64,000 nucleotides of DNA, from NCBI GenBank assembly GCA_034509925.1, contig CM067533.1:2496001-2560000 (forward strand), written 5' to 3'. Both the position numbers and the translations under genes were made by a program. Of this stretch, positions 9,900 through 18,077 are shown one piece after another; positions within the stretch are counted from its first letter, which is position 1, and each line of letters opens with the position of its first letter. The notes beneath the pieces are model-generated. The model was not told the origin of the DNA. It saw nothing but the letters and a program-made list of their open reading frames with translations, and searched no databases. The stretch is from Hirudinaria manillensis. Taxonomy: Eukaryota > Annelida > Clitellata > Hirudinida > Hirudinidae.

Positions 9900-10820
9900 T
9901 TATTTCTTATTTATATTAATGATTTTCAATGTTCTTCTGATCTTTTCAAAGTATTAATATATGCTGATGATATTGTTATTTATACATTAGGGAAAAACAT
10001 AAATAGTCTTATTACTTTATTCAATAATGAATTAACTTTTTTGAAAAAATGGTTTGCGAGTAATTGCTTATCTATCAATGTTTATAAATCAAATTTTATG
10101 GTTTTTCACTCTTCCAGAAAGGTCATTGCATGTAACTCCTCTCTCTACATAGATAAGTTTTCCCTAAATAGAGTCACAAGTATTAGATATTTAGGGATCA
10201 CAATAGATGAACACCTTTCTTGGCTAAACCATATATCTTATTTACAAAATCGCATCTCCAGAAATATTGGAATAATATCAAGGATACGGCCTTTTATCAA
10301 CACAAAAATAGCACTTTCATTATATTTTTCACTTGTCTATCCCTACCTAACTTACTGTAATATCATATGGGCTTCTACTTACAAGACACACTTACATCAG
10401 TTATCATTATTACAAAAACGGATTGTGCGTGTCATTTTCCTGCTGCCGCCTCTATCATCGACTGTCTCTGCCTTTACAAACAATAATTTACTAAGTGTAA
10501 CCCAAATTCATGACTTACAAACTGCCCTTTTTATGTTTGCCTATCACTTCAATTCTATTCCTAAAATATTTTCAGATTTTTTCATAACAAGCAATACCTA
10601 TAACAATCCTTCTTATTTCTTACGTAACACTCACGAATACAGTCCTACCTTTGCTAAATCTACTTTGAAATTATTTTCTATACAATGTTATGGGCCCAGA
10701 TTATATACTTCAATTCCAGATTCAGTTAGGGAATTAACTTGTTTTCATTCATGTCCTTTTGAGTTATTGTTTCTGTTGTTTAAGAAATTGTATAAGTCTC
10801 ATTTAGTAAGGGTTGTTTGA
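9900..10820 (+). pseudogene. LINE reverse transcriptase, C-terminal fragment
   Basis: This frame stays open from 9894 (TAA at 9891-9893) to the TGA at 10818-10820. It encodes the palm with the catalytic YADD motif (codons 9960-9971), then FLKKWFASNCLSINVYKSNFMVF. Next comes the SIRYLGITIDEHLSW block and a thumb/C-terminal region (SRNIGIISRIRPF, YPYLTYCNIIWAS) typical of Jockey/CR1-group LINEs. The catalytic pair is present but the N-terminal half of RT and the endonuclease are absent, so it cannot be active. There is no ATG at the start; TTG at 10041 is not a real start. The absence of internal stops suggests recent insertion. Confidence 0.85.
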
Positions 10821-10841
10821 ATTTACATGGTTGTATTATAT

Positions 10842-10845
10842 ATAT
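10842..10845. repeat. Target-site duplication, left copy (ATAT)
   Basis: ATAT directly precedes the TG of element A's 5' LTR and is repeated at 18301-18304 directly after the end of element B. The insertion site is in the 3' UTR of the LINE and is a TA-alternating sequence, so the match is supportive but short. Confidence 0.65.
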
Positions 10846-11140
10846 TGTTGGATCCCTAGATCCAATAAATTGAATAATAATTAAAATTATATTGCCGATT
10901 AATTAATTTAATAATTAATAAAATTTAGTGGCAATATAATTTGAGAATTAATTGGTGCTATTCAGACTCTTTGGTTATGTACCTTGACAAATGGATTTAT
11001 CTCGGAAAGTAGAGCGAGAATTAGAGAACAGCAGATTTCAAGACTTAGACATTTGAAGCATCGTGCATCTTCCAAGCCATCTGACAACTTTCAATAAACC
11101 TGACCTTCTATAATTAGTTTGAGGACCCCGGGTTATTACA
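10846..11140 (+). repeat. Element A 5' LTR (295 bp)
   Basis: Starts TGTTGGATCCCT and ends GGGTTATTACA, with TG...CA ends. It contains AATAAA at 11093-11098 near the 3' side, a likely poly(A) signal. It appears identical to the copy at 12512-12806. The first third is very AT-rich. Confidence 0.9.
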
Positions 11141-11141
11141 T

Positions 11142-11160
11142 TGGTGTCAGGAGTGGGATT
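11142..11160 (+). other. Element A primer-binding site (tRNA-Leu type)
   Basis: TGGTGTCAGGAGTGGGATT begins one base after the LTR. Its complement AATCCCACTCCTGACACCA matches the 3' end of animal tRNA-Leu as I remember it (TCCCACTCCTGACA plus CCA). Element B has the identical 19-mer with the same one-base gap. Confidence 0.8.
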
Positions 11161-11221
11161 TAGAGTTAAAGGGTGTCCAAAAGTAACTAAGGTAGAAGCT
11201 TGTTTAATTGAAAAGTGAAGG

Positions 11222-12550
11222 ATGCCGAAGTACTTGGATGAATTGTACGTGCCTCGATTGAGACAAGAATTGAGAGATCGTGGCCTGGATTGGAAAGGCA
11301 CGAAAGCTGAGATACGAGAGCGACTTGGGACATGGCTGACAGAGAATGGCCATGACCCAGAGGAATACGAATTCGAGAATCCATCCCATAAAAAAATGGA
11401 AGAATTTCTTGATTTTATGAAAAAGTCCGTAGATGAGTTGAGGAGGAGTATTAGGGGCGATTTGGAAAACACAGCGATTCCATGTCAGGATGTCTCGCTG
11501 GTTTCGGGTGAAAACTCTACCGAGAAGAGTCCTGTTGGTTCATTTGAATTCGAGTCCGAATATAGTAAGTGGCGGAGAAAGTTTGTAGAGAACTCTAGGA
11601 GGACTATTAGGGGCGATTTGGAAAACACAGCGATTCCGCGTCAGGATGCCTCTTTGGTTTCTGGTGGAAACTCTACTGAGAAGAGTTCTGATGTTCCAAG
11701 TACCGTTTCTGGCAGCATTGGGATGGAGTCATTAGAAGGCACATCCAACCACAGTGCGTGCGTGTCTCCAGAAACTCTGTGCGTGATGGCAGACTTAGAG
11801 AACTCGACGTTGGCGCCCATAGAGTTATCAGATCAGGTCGAGTCGTCAGCAGGGCCCAGAGAGCTCACGGAGGTTTTAGTGGAGCAAGTGGAACTTTCGG
11901 AGGAGCCTGTGGGATTGCCGGTGGATCATGTGGAGTTGTTGGTGCAGCCCGAGGAGTTACTGATGAGTCACGTGGAGTTGCCGGTGGAGCGCACGGATTT
12001 GATGGTGGAACAAGTAGAGTCTACAGAACAGCCAATGGATTTCCCGACAGAGTCTGCGAAGTTATTAGTACCGCCCGAGGAGTCACCGATGAAGGACATT
12101 GTGTTACCAGTGAAGCACACGAAGTTGATGGTGGAACAAGTAGAGTCTACAGAACAGCCCATGGATTTACCAGCTGATGTTTCGGCTCCATTGGAAATAA
12201 CAGAAGGGAGTGCTCGGGATTTCGGGGAAGTGCCTAGCAAGGAAAATGGAGCAGGTGATCCTGTAGAGAGTCTGAGATCTGGCGGCATGGTGGAGCAGGA
12301 GGTTGAGCATAGAAATGGCGATGTTACGCGACTGAAACTTGCGGGACACAGAAGCAAAAGGGAGGAAACAGAAATCCCAGAAGGTGGCAAAGCAAATGGA
12401 TCTGGGATTTGCAGCCATGAGATTGTTGGAAGATCGGATCCTATTCCTAGAGTAAAAATGAAAATGGGAATAGATGTCTGTTCGGGACGAACAGATTTAA
12501 GGAGGGGGCAGTGTTGGATCCCTAGATCCAATAAATTGAATAATAATTAA
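11222..12550 (+). CDS. Element A protein: SAP-like N-terminus with acidic repeats, no pol
   Basis: A 442-codon ORF begins 61 bases after the primer site. Residues 1-55 resemble the N-terminus of element B's Gag: both carry LDEL, VPxLRQELRxRG and the HDPxEYEF block. This has the look of a SAP helix-turn-helix DNA-binding motif. Residues 74-103 and 126-155 are a duplicated segment (RGDLENTAIPxQDxSLVSG). From about 210 to 320 come imperfect acidic repeats (VEQVESTEQPMD twice). There is no CCHC zinc knuckle, gag capsid block or enzyme domain. The frame runs through the polypurine tract and stops inside the 3' LTR, so the last ~12 residues come from LTR sequence. It could be a structural or targeting protein, or an ORF kept open by chance in a young copy. 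The long uninterrupted frame argues for selection at some point. Confidence 0.7.
   Translation: MPKYLDELYVPRLRQELRDRGLDWKGTKAEIRERLGTWLTENGHDPEEYEFENPSHKKMEEFLDFMKKSVDELRRSIRGDLENTAIPCQDVSLVSGENSTEKSPVGSFEFESEYSKWRRKFVENSRRTIRGDLENTAIPRQDASLVSGGNSTEKSSDVPSTVSGSIGMESLEGTSNHSACVSPETLCVMADLENSTLAPIELSDQVESSAGPRELTEVLVEQVELSEEPVGLPVDHVELLVQPEELLMSHVELPVERTDLMVEQVESTEQPMDFPTESAKLLVPPEESPMKDIVLPVKHTKLMVEQVESTEQPMDLPADVSAPLEITEGSARDFGEVPSKENGAGDPVESLRSGGMVEQEVEHRNGDVTRLKLAGHRSKREETEIPEGGKANGSGICSHEIVGRSDPIPRVKMKMGIDVCSGRTDLRRGQCWIPRSNKLNNN
12479..12511 (+). promoter_or_regulatory. Element A polypurine tract and conserved pre-PPT block
   Basis: TGTTCGGGACGAACA (12479-12493) is an inverted repeat with 6-bp arms. 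It is followed by GATTTAAGGAGGGGGCAG up to the LTR at 12512. The purine run at 12499-12511 is the likely primer for plus-strand DNA synthesis. Element B has the same block, where it also encodes the end of Pol. In element A it is read in a different frame, so what is shared is nucleotide sequence, not protein. Confidence 0.75.
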
Positions 12551-12806
12551 AATTATATTGCCGATTAATTAATTTAATAATTAATAAAATTTAGTGGCAA
12601 TATAATTTGAGAATTAATTGGTGCTATTCAGACTCTTTGGTTATGTACCTTGACAAATGGATTTATCTCGGAAAGTAGAGCGAGAATTAGAGAACAGCAG
12701 ATTTCAAGACTTAGACATTTGAAGCATCGTGCATCTTCCAAGCCATCTGACAACTTTCAATAAACCTGACCTTCTATAATTAGTTTGAGGACCCCGGGTT
12801 ATTACA
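12512..12806 (+). repeat. Element A 3' LTR (295 bp)
   Basis: Same length as and apparently identical to the 5' LTR. It ends ATTACA at 12806, directly against the TGTTGTAACCC end of element B. Confidence 0.9.
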
Positions 12807-13029
12807 TGTTGTAACCCGGGGTCTTGAGGAATTAATTAACGTAAGGATATCTTTATTGGATTTAACTAATGGCAAATACGGCTGGACGATTTGGTCGATT
12901 GCTTGTCCTGATCGGAACCGCCTAATGACTCGAATCGCTAGATTCGACTTCGAAATAAAAGATTCTGAATATTAACTAAACTTAATTAATTATTTATTTA
13001 ATTAATTAATTAATGTCAGGGATCCAACA
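12807..13029 (-). repeat. Element B 3' LTR (223 bp)
   Basis: On the minus strand it starts TGTTGGATCCCTGAC and ends GGGTTACAACA. An AATAAA lies at 12852-12857 (complement). It appears identical to 18078-18300. Only the outer ~12 bases at each end resemble element A's LTR; the interior is different. Confidence 0.93.
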
Positions 13030-13062
13030 TTGCCCTCCCCTTAAATCTGTTCGTCCCGAACA
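13030..13062 (-). promoter_or_regulatory. Element B polypurine tract and pre-PPT hairpin
   Basis: On the minus strand TGTTCGGGACGAACA (13062-13048) is followed by GATTTAAGGGGAGGGCAA and then the 3' LTR. The tract also contains the Pol stop codon (TAA, 13043-13041). The block matches element A's at nearly every base. Confidence 0.8.
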
Positions 13063-16000
13063 GGCTGTTCTGTCTCGCCGTGATATTTTGCTAATCGATT
13101 GCTGTGGACCACTTTCATTCTAGTCCTTGCTGATTTCTGTATGCGGTATACCACGTCGTTTATTTTCTTTATGATTCGGTATGGTCCTTCCCAACCTTTT
13201 TGTAACTTTGGCGACTTCCCTTTTTTTCGTTGGGGGTTGTATAGCCAGACTAGTTCATTTTCTTTAAAGCTTATATCATTGGCTTGCCTATCGTATCTCG
13301 CTTTGGCTTGATCGCTATTAACACTAATATTTTTCCGGGCAACCTGATGTGTGTCGGCCAGTGTATTTCTTAGGCTTGAAACGTAGTCACATGCCGACTT
13401 AGGTTCCTCTGCTCTTCCGAACATCATATCGGCAGGAAGACGAATCTCCCTCCCGAATGTCATTTTCGATGGACTGATTCCTGTCGTTTTATGCACGGCT
13501 GTCCGGTAGGCCATAAGGAAAAGTGGTAGGTATCTGTCCCAGTCATCTTGCTGTTCACTTACCATTTTTGACAAATACTGTTCCATGGTCCTGTTAAATC
13601 TCTCGACCATACCGTCCGATTGCGGATGCAATGCAGTGGTTCTTGTCTTATGGATTCCAAGGTTTCCGCATAGCTCTTGAAATATTTTCGACTCGAAATT
13701 CCTTCCTTGGTCCGAATGTAACTCTAATGGCACCCCGAATCGACTAATCCAATTATTTACGAGAGCATCAGCTACATTTTCCGCCTCCTGATTTGGCAGT
13801 GCAAACGCTTCAGTCCATTTGGTGAAGTAATCGCTGATCACTAATATGTACCGATTTCCCTTCTTTGATGCAGGGAATGGTCCGGCAATGTCCAAAGCTA
13901 TTCTTTCAAAAGGTACTCCCACATTATAAGGTTGCATTAGTCCTTTAGTCTTCTTTTGAGGACCTTTACTGGTTGCGCAATTATTGCAATTTCTACACCA
14001 CTCTTCAACGTCTTGTTTGTAGTGCAACCAGTAAAACCTCTCCCTCACCTTCCTGATGGTTTTATTCACTCCTAGGTGTCCACCTGAGGTTCCGTTATGG
14101 AATTCTTGTAACACCTCAGAGACGCAAGATCTCGGAAGTACTATTTGAAGGTGATAGTCGGTGCCATCCTCTGTTTCCCACTTCCTATGTAGGAGTCCAT
14201 TACTAATTCTCAAGGAATCCCACTGTGCCCAATAGGACTTAGTAACTTCTCCGTGCTCCGCTATCTGTTGCCAATCTGGTTTCACCCCGGCCTCCATCCA
14301 CTGTAGTATGGGTGCAAGTGCTTCGTCTCTTAATTGTAGATCTCGTAACCCGCTTTCTGTCCAGGGTTCGGGAGCCGTGATACAAATTTGTCGACATTCT
14401 TCGGTCTCCTGTTTTTTCTCTGCGTTGTTGCAGTGTCTGCAGTTAAGTTGACAAGGACGTCGTGATAGCGCATCAGCGTTGTTGTGTATTTGACCTCTCC
14501 TGTGTTCAATATTGAACTGAAAACCCTGTAGTTTTTCAATCCACCTCGCCATCTGACCTTCTGGGTTTTTAAAGTTTAACAGCCACCTCAGAGAGGCGTG
14601 ATCCGTTCTTAGCAAAAACGGCTGGCCCAAAAGATATTTCTGGAAATGTTTCATGGATTCTACTGCTGCTAATAATTCTCTCCTGGTTACGCAATAGTTT
14701 CTTTCCGCTTTGGACAGTGAACGGCTATAAAATGCTAGAACTTTTTCTTCGTTTCCAACCTGCTGGGAAAGAACTGACCCGATTCCACAGTTACTGGCAT
14801 CTGTATCGAGGATAAAAGGTAATCCGGGAATAGGATATGCCAGGATCGGTGCCGTTATCATAGCTGCTTTCAGATTATCAAATGCTTTCTCACAGCTGTC
14901 GTTCCAGATAAATGGCTTGCCTTTTACAGTAAGCTCATGAAGGCTTTTTGCGATGTTTGAAAAGTTGGCAATAAATCGTCTGTAATAGGTACAAAGTCCT
15001 AAGAAGCTTTGAAGTTCTTGGATATTTTTGGGTACAGGCCAATTTTTTACTACCTCGACTTTATCTGGATCTGTACTAACACCTTCAGAAGACACGATAT
15101 GGCCAAGGTATTTGACTTCTTTTTTAAAGAGTGAGCATTTCTTTGGACTCAGTTTCATGCCTGCCTCTCTAATCCTACTAAATACTTCTCGGAGGTTGTC
15201 TAAATGTTCTCCAAATGTTTTTCCGACAACAATTATGTCATCCAAATATACTAGGCATACTTTCCAATTGAGTCCCCTTAGTATGTGTTCCATTAATCTT
15301 TCAAACGTCGCGGGGGCATTGCATAGCCCGAACGGCATGACAGTGAATTGCCATAATCCTTCACCTGTCGAGAAGGCCGTTTTTTCTCTATCGTCAGGAT
15401 GTAACTCCACTTGCCAGTAACCACTTTTGAGATCTAACGTGGAAAAAATTTTTGATCCCGAGAGAGTGTCTAAAGTATCATCGATTCTAGGTAAGGGGTA
15501 GCTGTCCTTAAGTGTCATTTCGTTCAGCTTTCTATAGTCGACACAAAAACGAAGTGATCCATCTTTCTTCTTAACGAGTACCACTGGTGAGCTCCAGGGG
15601 CTATTTGACGGTTCAATAACCCCTTGGTCTTGCATTTCTTTTATCATTTCCTTGGCGTTTGCTCTTGTAGCTAAAGGAAGTGGACGGGGGTTTTGTCGAA
15701 TGGGTTTAGCACCGGCCGTATTTATTTGATGTTGCACGAGGTTAGTTCTACCCAAAGGGCTGTCTTGTTCAGCCATTATATCCTGAAATTCGCTAAGCAG
15801 TTTTTCCGCTTGTTGATAATCTTCTTTTTGTAGGGTTTTGTTTAAATCTTTCAGGAGATTGTCCATCAATGGTTTAGATATGGTATCCCTTTTGATATGC
15901 TTATTTCCACTTCCATCTAATGTTAATATGCGTTCTAGGTTCCTGCAAAGTGCGATAGGTGTTCCTGCTTTGATCTGTTGTTTCTGGTCAGATAGATTCA

Positions 16001-16652
16001 TTACCCTCAGTGGAACTCTGCCGGTGTTTAGCTTGACTAGTGCTCGTCCTATTAGTAGTCCTTGGCCAATGCCCGATTGATCTTCGACTGCTCCTATACC
16101 AAATTTTGTGTGGTCGCCCTCTAGCCCGCCCCAAATTAAACTTTCCGACTGTGCTGGGATGGTCTCGTCCTGCAATATTTTTACAAATGTGTCTTTAATT
16201 TCTGTACCCCCGTAATTTAAAGGAATCTCCATCGTTCCTTGTTGAAGGGTGCCGCCCTTCATGTCAATGGAAATTCCATAGCGTCGCATGAAATCCAATC
16301 CCAGTATACATTCATCTGTTATATTGGCTATCATAAATTCCTGTTCGAATGACTTACCTCCTAAATCTACTGTAATAGTTGTGGTTCCTTGAACTGGCAC
16401 TAATTCTCCGGTGGCTGTTTTTAGCTTGTAGTTGTTGGTCGTTACTTTACTGTTTCCTGCCAACTTTGGTTGGACAATAGATGTAGATGCCCCTGTGTCT
16501 ATTACAAGATTATATTCTTTCCCTCCAATTTTCCCTTTAACCTCTAGTGATGATCCTTTTCCTAATGCTGTAACGTGAAAGATGAGTGGGGCATTTCGAG
16601 TTTGCTGAAACGATTTTTGCCCCTTAAAATTAGTAGCTTCAGGTTTTCTGAT
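13041..16652 (-). CDS. pol: Element B Pol polyprotein: protease, reverse transcriptase, RNase H, integrase
   Basis: The frame is open from 16652. The first ATG (16463) lies after the protease active site, so translation must come from gag by a -1 frameshift in the ~90-base overlap with gag. The aspartic protease motif DTGAS is at 16499-16485. Counting from the Met at 16463, RT has the LDLKSGYWQV block (Asp344) and the YLDD catalytic motif (406-409). RNase H has DTDAS (Asp553 and Asp555), Glu596 and TDHASL (620-625). Integrase has an HHCC zinc finger (His789, His796, Cys826, Cys829). Its DDE core is Asp858, Asp918 and Glu954, with 35 residues between the last two. The C-terminus has the GPYRIIKKIND and KVVHSNRL blocks common in chromodomain-less gypsy integrases and ends PVRDEQI. 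About 1,200 residues, full length for the family. No stop or frameshift is seen inside. Confidence 0.95.
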   Translation of the reverse strand: MRKPEATNFKGQKSFQQTRNAPLIFHVTALGKGSSLEVKGKIGGKEYNLVIDTGASTSIVQPKLAGNSKVTTNNYKLKTATGELVPVQGTTTITVDLGGKSFEQEFMIANITDECILGLDFMRRYGISIDMKGGTLQQGTMEIPLNYGGTEIKDTFVKILQDETIPAQSESLIWGGLEGDHTKFGIGAVEDQSGIGQGLLIGRALVKLNTGRVPLRVMNLSDQKQQIKAGTPIALCRNLERILTLDGSGNKHIKRDTISKPLMDNLLKDLNKTLQKEDYQQAEKLLSEFQDIMAEQDSPLGRTNLVQHQINTAGAKPIRQNPRPLPLATRANAKEMIKEMQDQGVIEPSNSPWSSPVVLVKKKDGSLRFCVDYRKLNEMTLKDSYPLPRIDDTLDTLSGSKIFSTLDLKSGYWQVELHPDDREKTAFSTGEGLWQFTVMPFGLCNAPATFERLMEHILRGLNWKVCLVYLDDIIVVGKTFGEHLDNLREVFSRIREAGMKLSPKKCSLFKKEVKYLGHIVSSEGVSTDPDKVEVVKNWPVPKNIQELQSFLGLCTYYRRFIANFSNIAKSLHELTVKGKPFIWNDSCEKAFDNLKAAMITAPILAYPIPGLPFILDTDASNCGIGSVLSQQVGNEEKVLAFYSRSLSKAERNYCVTRRELLAAVESMKHFQKYLLGQPFLLRTDHASLRWLLNFKNPEGQMARWIEKLQGFQFNIEHRRGQIHNNADALSRRPCQLNCRHCNNAEKKQETEECRQICITAPEPWTESGLRDLQLRDEALAPILQWMEAGVKPDWQQIAEHGEVTKSYWAQWDSLRISNGLLHRKWETEDGTDYHLQIVLPRSCVSEVLQEFHNGTSGGHLGVNKTIRKVRERFYWLHYKQDVEEWCRNCNNCATSKGPQKKTKGLMQPYNVGVPFERIALDIAGPFPASKKGNRYILVISDYFTKWTEAFALPNQEAENVADALVNNWISRFGVPLELHSDQGRNFESKIFQELCGNLGIHKTRTTALHPQSDGMVERFNRTMEQYLSKMVSEQQDDWDRYLPLFLMAYRTAVHKTTGISPSKMTFGREIRLPADMMFGRAEEPKSACDYVSSLRNTLADTHQVARKNISVNSDQAKARYDRQANDISFKENELVWLYNPQRKKGKSPKLQKGWEGPYRIIKKINDVVYRIQKSARTRMKVVHSNRLAKYHGETEQPVRDEQI
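16562..16652 (-). promoter_or_regulatory. gag-pol overlap, presumed -1 frameshift region
   Basis: The gag stop (16562-16564) lies inside the open pol frame, and pol is in the -1 frame relative to gag. A perfect X-XXY-YYZ slippery heptamer was not found. The nearest candidates in the gag frame are A-ATT-TTA and C-AAA-AAT. The actual slip site is unresolved. Confidence 0.6.
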
Positions 16653-17998
16653 TTAGAGGTCTCTCTCCAGTACTGCTGGTTTTTGGAGATGGTCGTTCTA
16701 CATTCTCGGGCTAAATGGCCAGGCTTGCTACACCTGAAGCACCTTGGTCTTCTATCTACCACCTGAAATCTTAAGTTTCTTTGGGGCTTGCTGAGGTCAT
16801 TGACTTGTCGGACTATTTTTTTAATAATTTCTCTGTCTTTGTCATTATCTTTATCTTTATCCTTGTCTTTGTCTTCCTGAGCTTCAATTTTCTTTACATT
16901 CAAGCTTTTTTGGATTGAGGCTCTTGCCGCTTCAATGGAGATTGCAAACGCCAATGCTTCATGGCTGGCCTTTTTTCCATGAATTTTTAGTGCCATTTTG
17001 GTTTCCGCATCCCTTATCCCATCAACGAAGGCGTCAGTTACAATGTTTTCAATGAAATCTGTTGACTGTCCTGGGTGGGCTAAGTATGCGAGTCTTCTGA
17101 CGTCAGCTTCTAATTCTTGGAGTGATTCGCCCTGTTTTTGCGTACGGTTTTTTAATTCGTTTTTATGTACTTCCAGCATGTGGCCATTCCCAAATCTTCT
17201 TTCCATTGCTTCTACTATTTCTGAATAGGCTTTACAGTGCAGCATTGTTTGCAAAAGCTCGGCTGCCCTTCCTCGCAGTACCATTATCAGCTCTGTTGCT
17301 TTTTCCTCTTCGGTCCACTTGTTACGTTCAGCGGCAATTTCAAACTGATGTCTGAACACTGCCCATGGCCCTTGTCCGTCGAATAGTGGTGGTCTCGTCG
17401 TTTTCTCTCTTCTATATGTCTCTATTTTTGATTCATTGTACTTCTTAAACTTCTCTATTTCCCTCTTCTGCTCCTCTTTTAGTGCATCTAATTCTGCTTT
17501 AACCTTTCTAAGGTCGGCCATTTCCTTGGATGATCTGAGGTTGGTTAAGTCAGTTTTTACCTCTTCCCGCAGAACATCTACGGATGTCTGGCATTTGGCT
17601 ACGTCTGTCTTTACCTGCTCCCGTAGAACATCCATGGCTACCTGGAAGTTGGCTATATCGGATTTCATATCCGACCGCAAAGTATCAATGTCACATTTCA
17701 TATCCGACCGCAAAGTATTCATGCCGCAAATCATATCTGACCGCAGAGCATTATTGTCGGATTTCAAATCTGACCGCAGAGCATTATTGTCGGCTTTCAT
17801 AGATGCCTGAAGTTCTTCCCATTTTTTTCCTTTTTGATCCCCAAATTCATACTCCGACGGGTCATGATTATTTTCCAAAAGCCATTCCTCGAGTCGTCTT
17901 TGTAGTTCGGCTTTTAGGCCAGTTGCATCCTGGCCTCGATTCCTTAGTTCTTGTCTCAAATCGGGAACGCGCAACTCGTCCAGTATCTTAGGTCCCAT
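16562..17998 (-). CDS. gag: Element B Gag with SAP-like N-terminus and CCHC zinc knuckle
   Basis: 478 codons; the ATG at 17998 is 59 bases downstream of the primer site. Residues 5-45 form a SAP-like motif (LDELRVPDLRQELRNRG...LKAELQRRLEEWL), an uncommon Gag N-terminus. Residues 74-117 are four 11-residue repeats starting LRSD, followed by more heptad-like LREQVKTD and LREEVKTD segments. These are probably a long coiled coil (about 60-195). Residues 204-345 are the retrotransposon gag capsid-like region (PPLFDGQGPWAVFRHQFE onward). A Lys/Asp run (KDKDKDKDNDKD) precedes the zinc knuckle CFRCSKPGHLAREC (420-433; C-x2-C-x4-H-x4-C), which binds RNA. It packages the element RNA into virus-like particles. 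The end overlaps pol in the -1 frame. Confidence 0.92.
   Translation of the reverse strand: MGPKILDELRVPDLRQELRNRGQDATGLKAELQRRLEEWLLENNHDPSEYEFGDQKGKKWEELQASMKADNNALRSDLKSDNNALRSDMICGMNTLRSDMKCDIDTLRSDMKSDIANFQVAMDVLREQVKTDVAKCQTSVDVLREEVKTDLTNLRSSKEMADLRKVKAELDALKEEQKREIEKFKKYNESKIETYRREKTTRPPLFDGQGPWAVFRHQFEIAAERNKWTEEEKATELIMVLRGRAAELLQTMLHCKAYSEIVEAMERRFGNGHMLEVHKNELKNRTQKQGESLQELEADVRRLAYLAHPGQSTDFIENIVTDAFVDGIRDAETKMALKIHGKKASHEALAFAISIEAARASIQKSLNVKKIEAQEDKDKDKDKDNDKDREIIKKIVRQVNDLSKPQRNLRFQVVDRRPRCFRCSKPGHLARECRTTISKNQQYWRETSKSENLKLLILRGKNRFSKLEMPHSSFTLQH
17668..17800 (-). repeat. 33-bp coding repeat in gag (four copies)
   Basis: Four 33-bp units encode the 11-residue LRSD repeats of Gag. 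On the plus strand each begins TATCCGACCGCA or TATCTGACCGCA, or a close variant. Eleven-residue periodicity is known from right-handed coiled coils. Confidence 0.8.
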
Positions 17999-18057
17999 TT
18001 CTGTCGTTAAACTCGCTGTCTTTACCTTTAGTGAATCGATATCCTTTTACGACGTTA

Positions 18058-18076
18058 AATCCCACTCCTGACACCA
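18058..18076 (-). other. Element B primer-binding site (tRNA-Leu type)
   Basis: On the minus strand TGGTGTCAGGAGTGGGATT follows the 5' LTR after a single base (18077). It is identical to element A's site. Confidence 0.85.
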
Positions 18077-18077
18077 A

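Larger units (their letters stand above)
9900..10845 (+). mobile_element. 5'-truncated LINE, 5' part (Jockey/CR1-type), interrupted at 10845
   Basis: Reverse-transcriptase homology begins abruptly at about 9900 with LFLIYINDF, so everything upstream (ORF1, endonuclease, RT fingers) is missing, typical of truncated target-primed insertion. The coding part ends at 10820. After 25 bp of 3' UTR the composite LTR insertion begins. The LINE resumes at 18301 and ends in poly(A) near 18478. The 10-mer AATTAAATTT occurs near both ends (9892 and 18493) and could be the target duplication, but it is too AT-simple to be decisive. Confidence 0.85.
10846..12806 (+). mobile_element. Element A: non-autonomous Ty3/gypsy-like LTR element
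   Basis: The element has two 295-bp LTRs, a tRNA-Leu-type primer site, one ORF and a polypurine tract, and is 1,961 bp in total. There is no protease, RT, RNase H or integrase. LTR termini, primer site and the 3' pre-LTR block match element B, so it most likely uses B-type proteins in trans. The two LTRs look identical, implying a recent insertion. Confidence 0.85.

Noticed and set aside
11758-12531. Alternative-frame ORFs (Gly-rich on plus, Ser/Cys-rich on minus) over element A's ORF
   Set aside because: They arise from the repeat structure of the main ORF and share no motif with Gag or other proteins.
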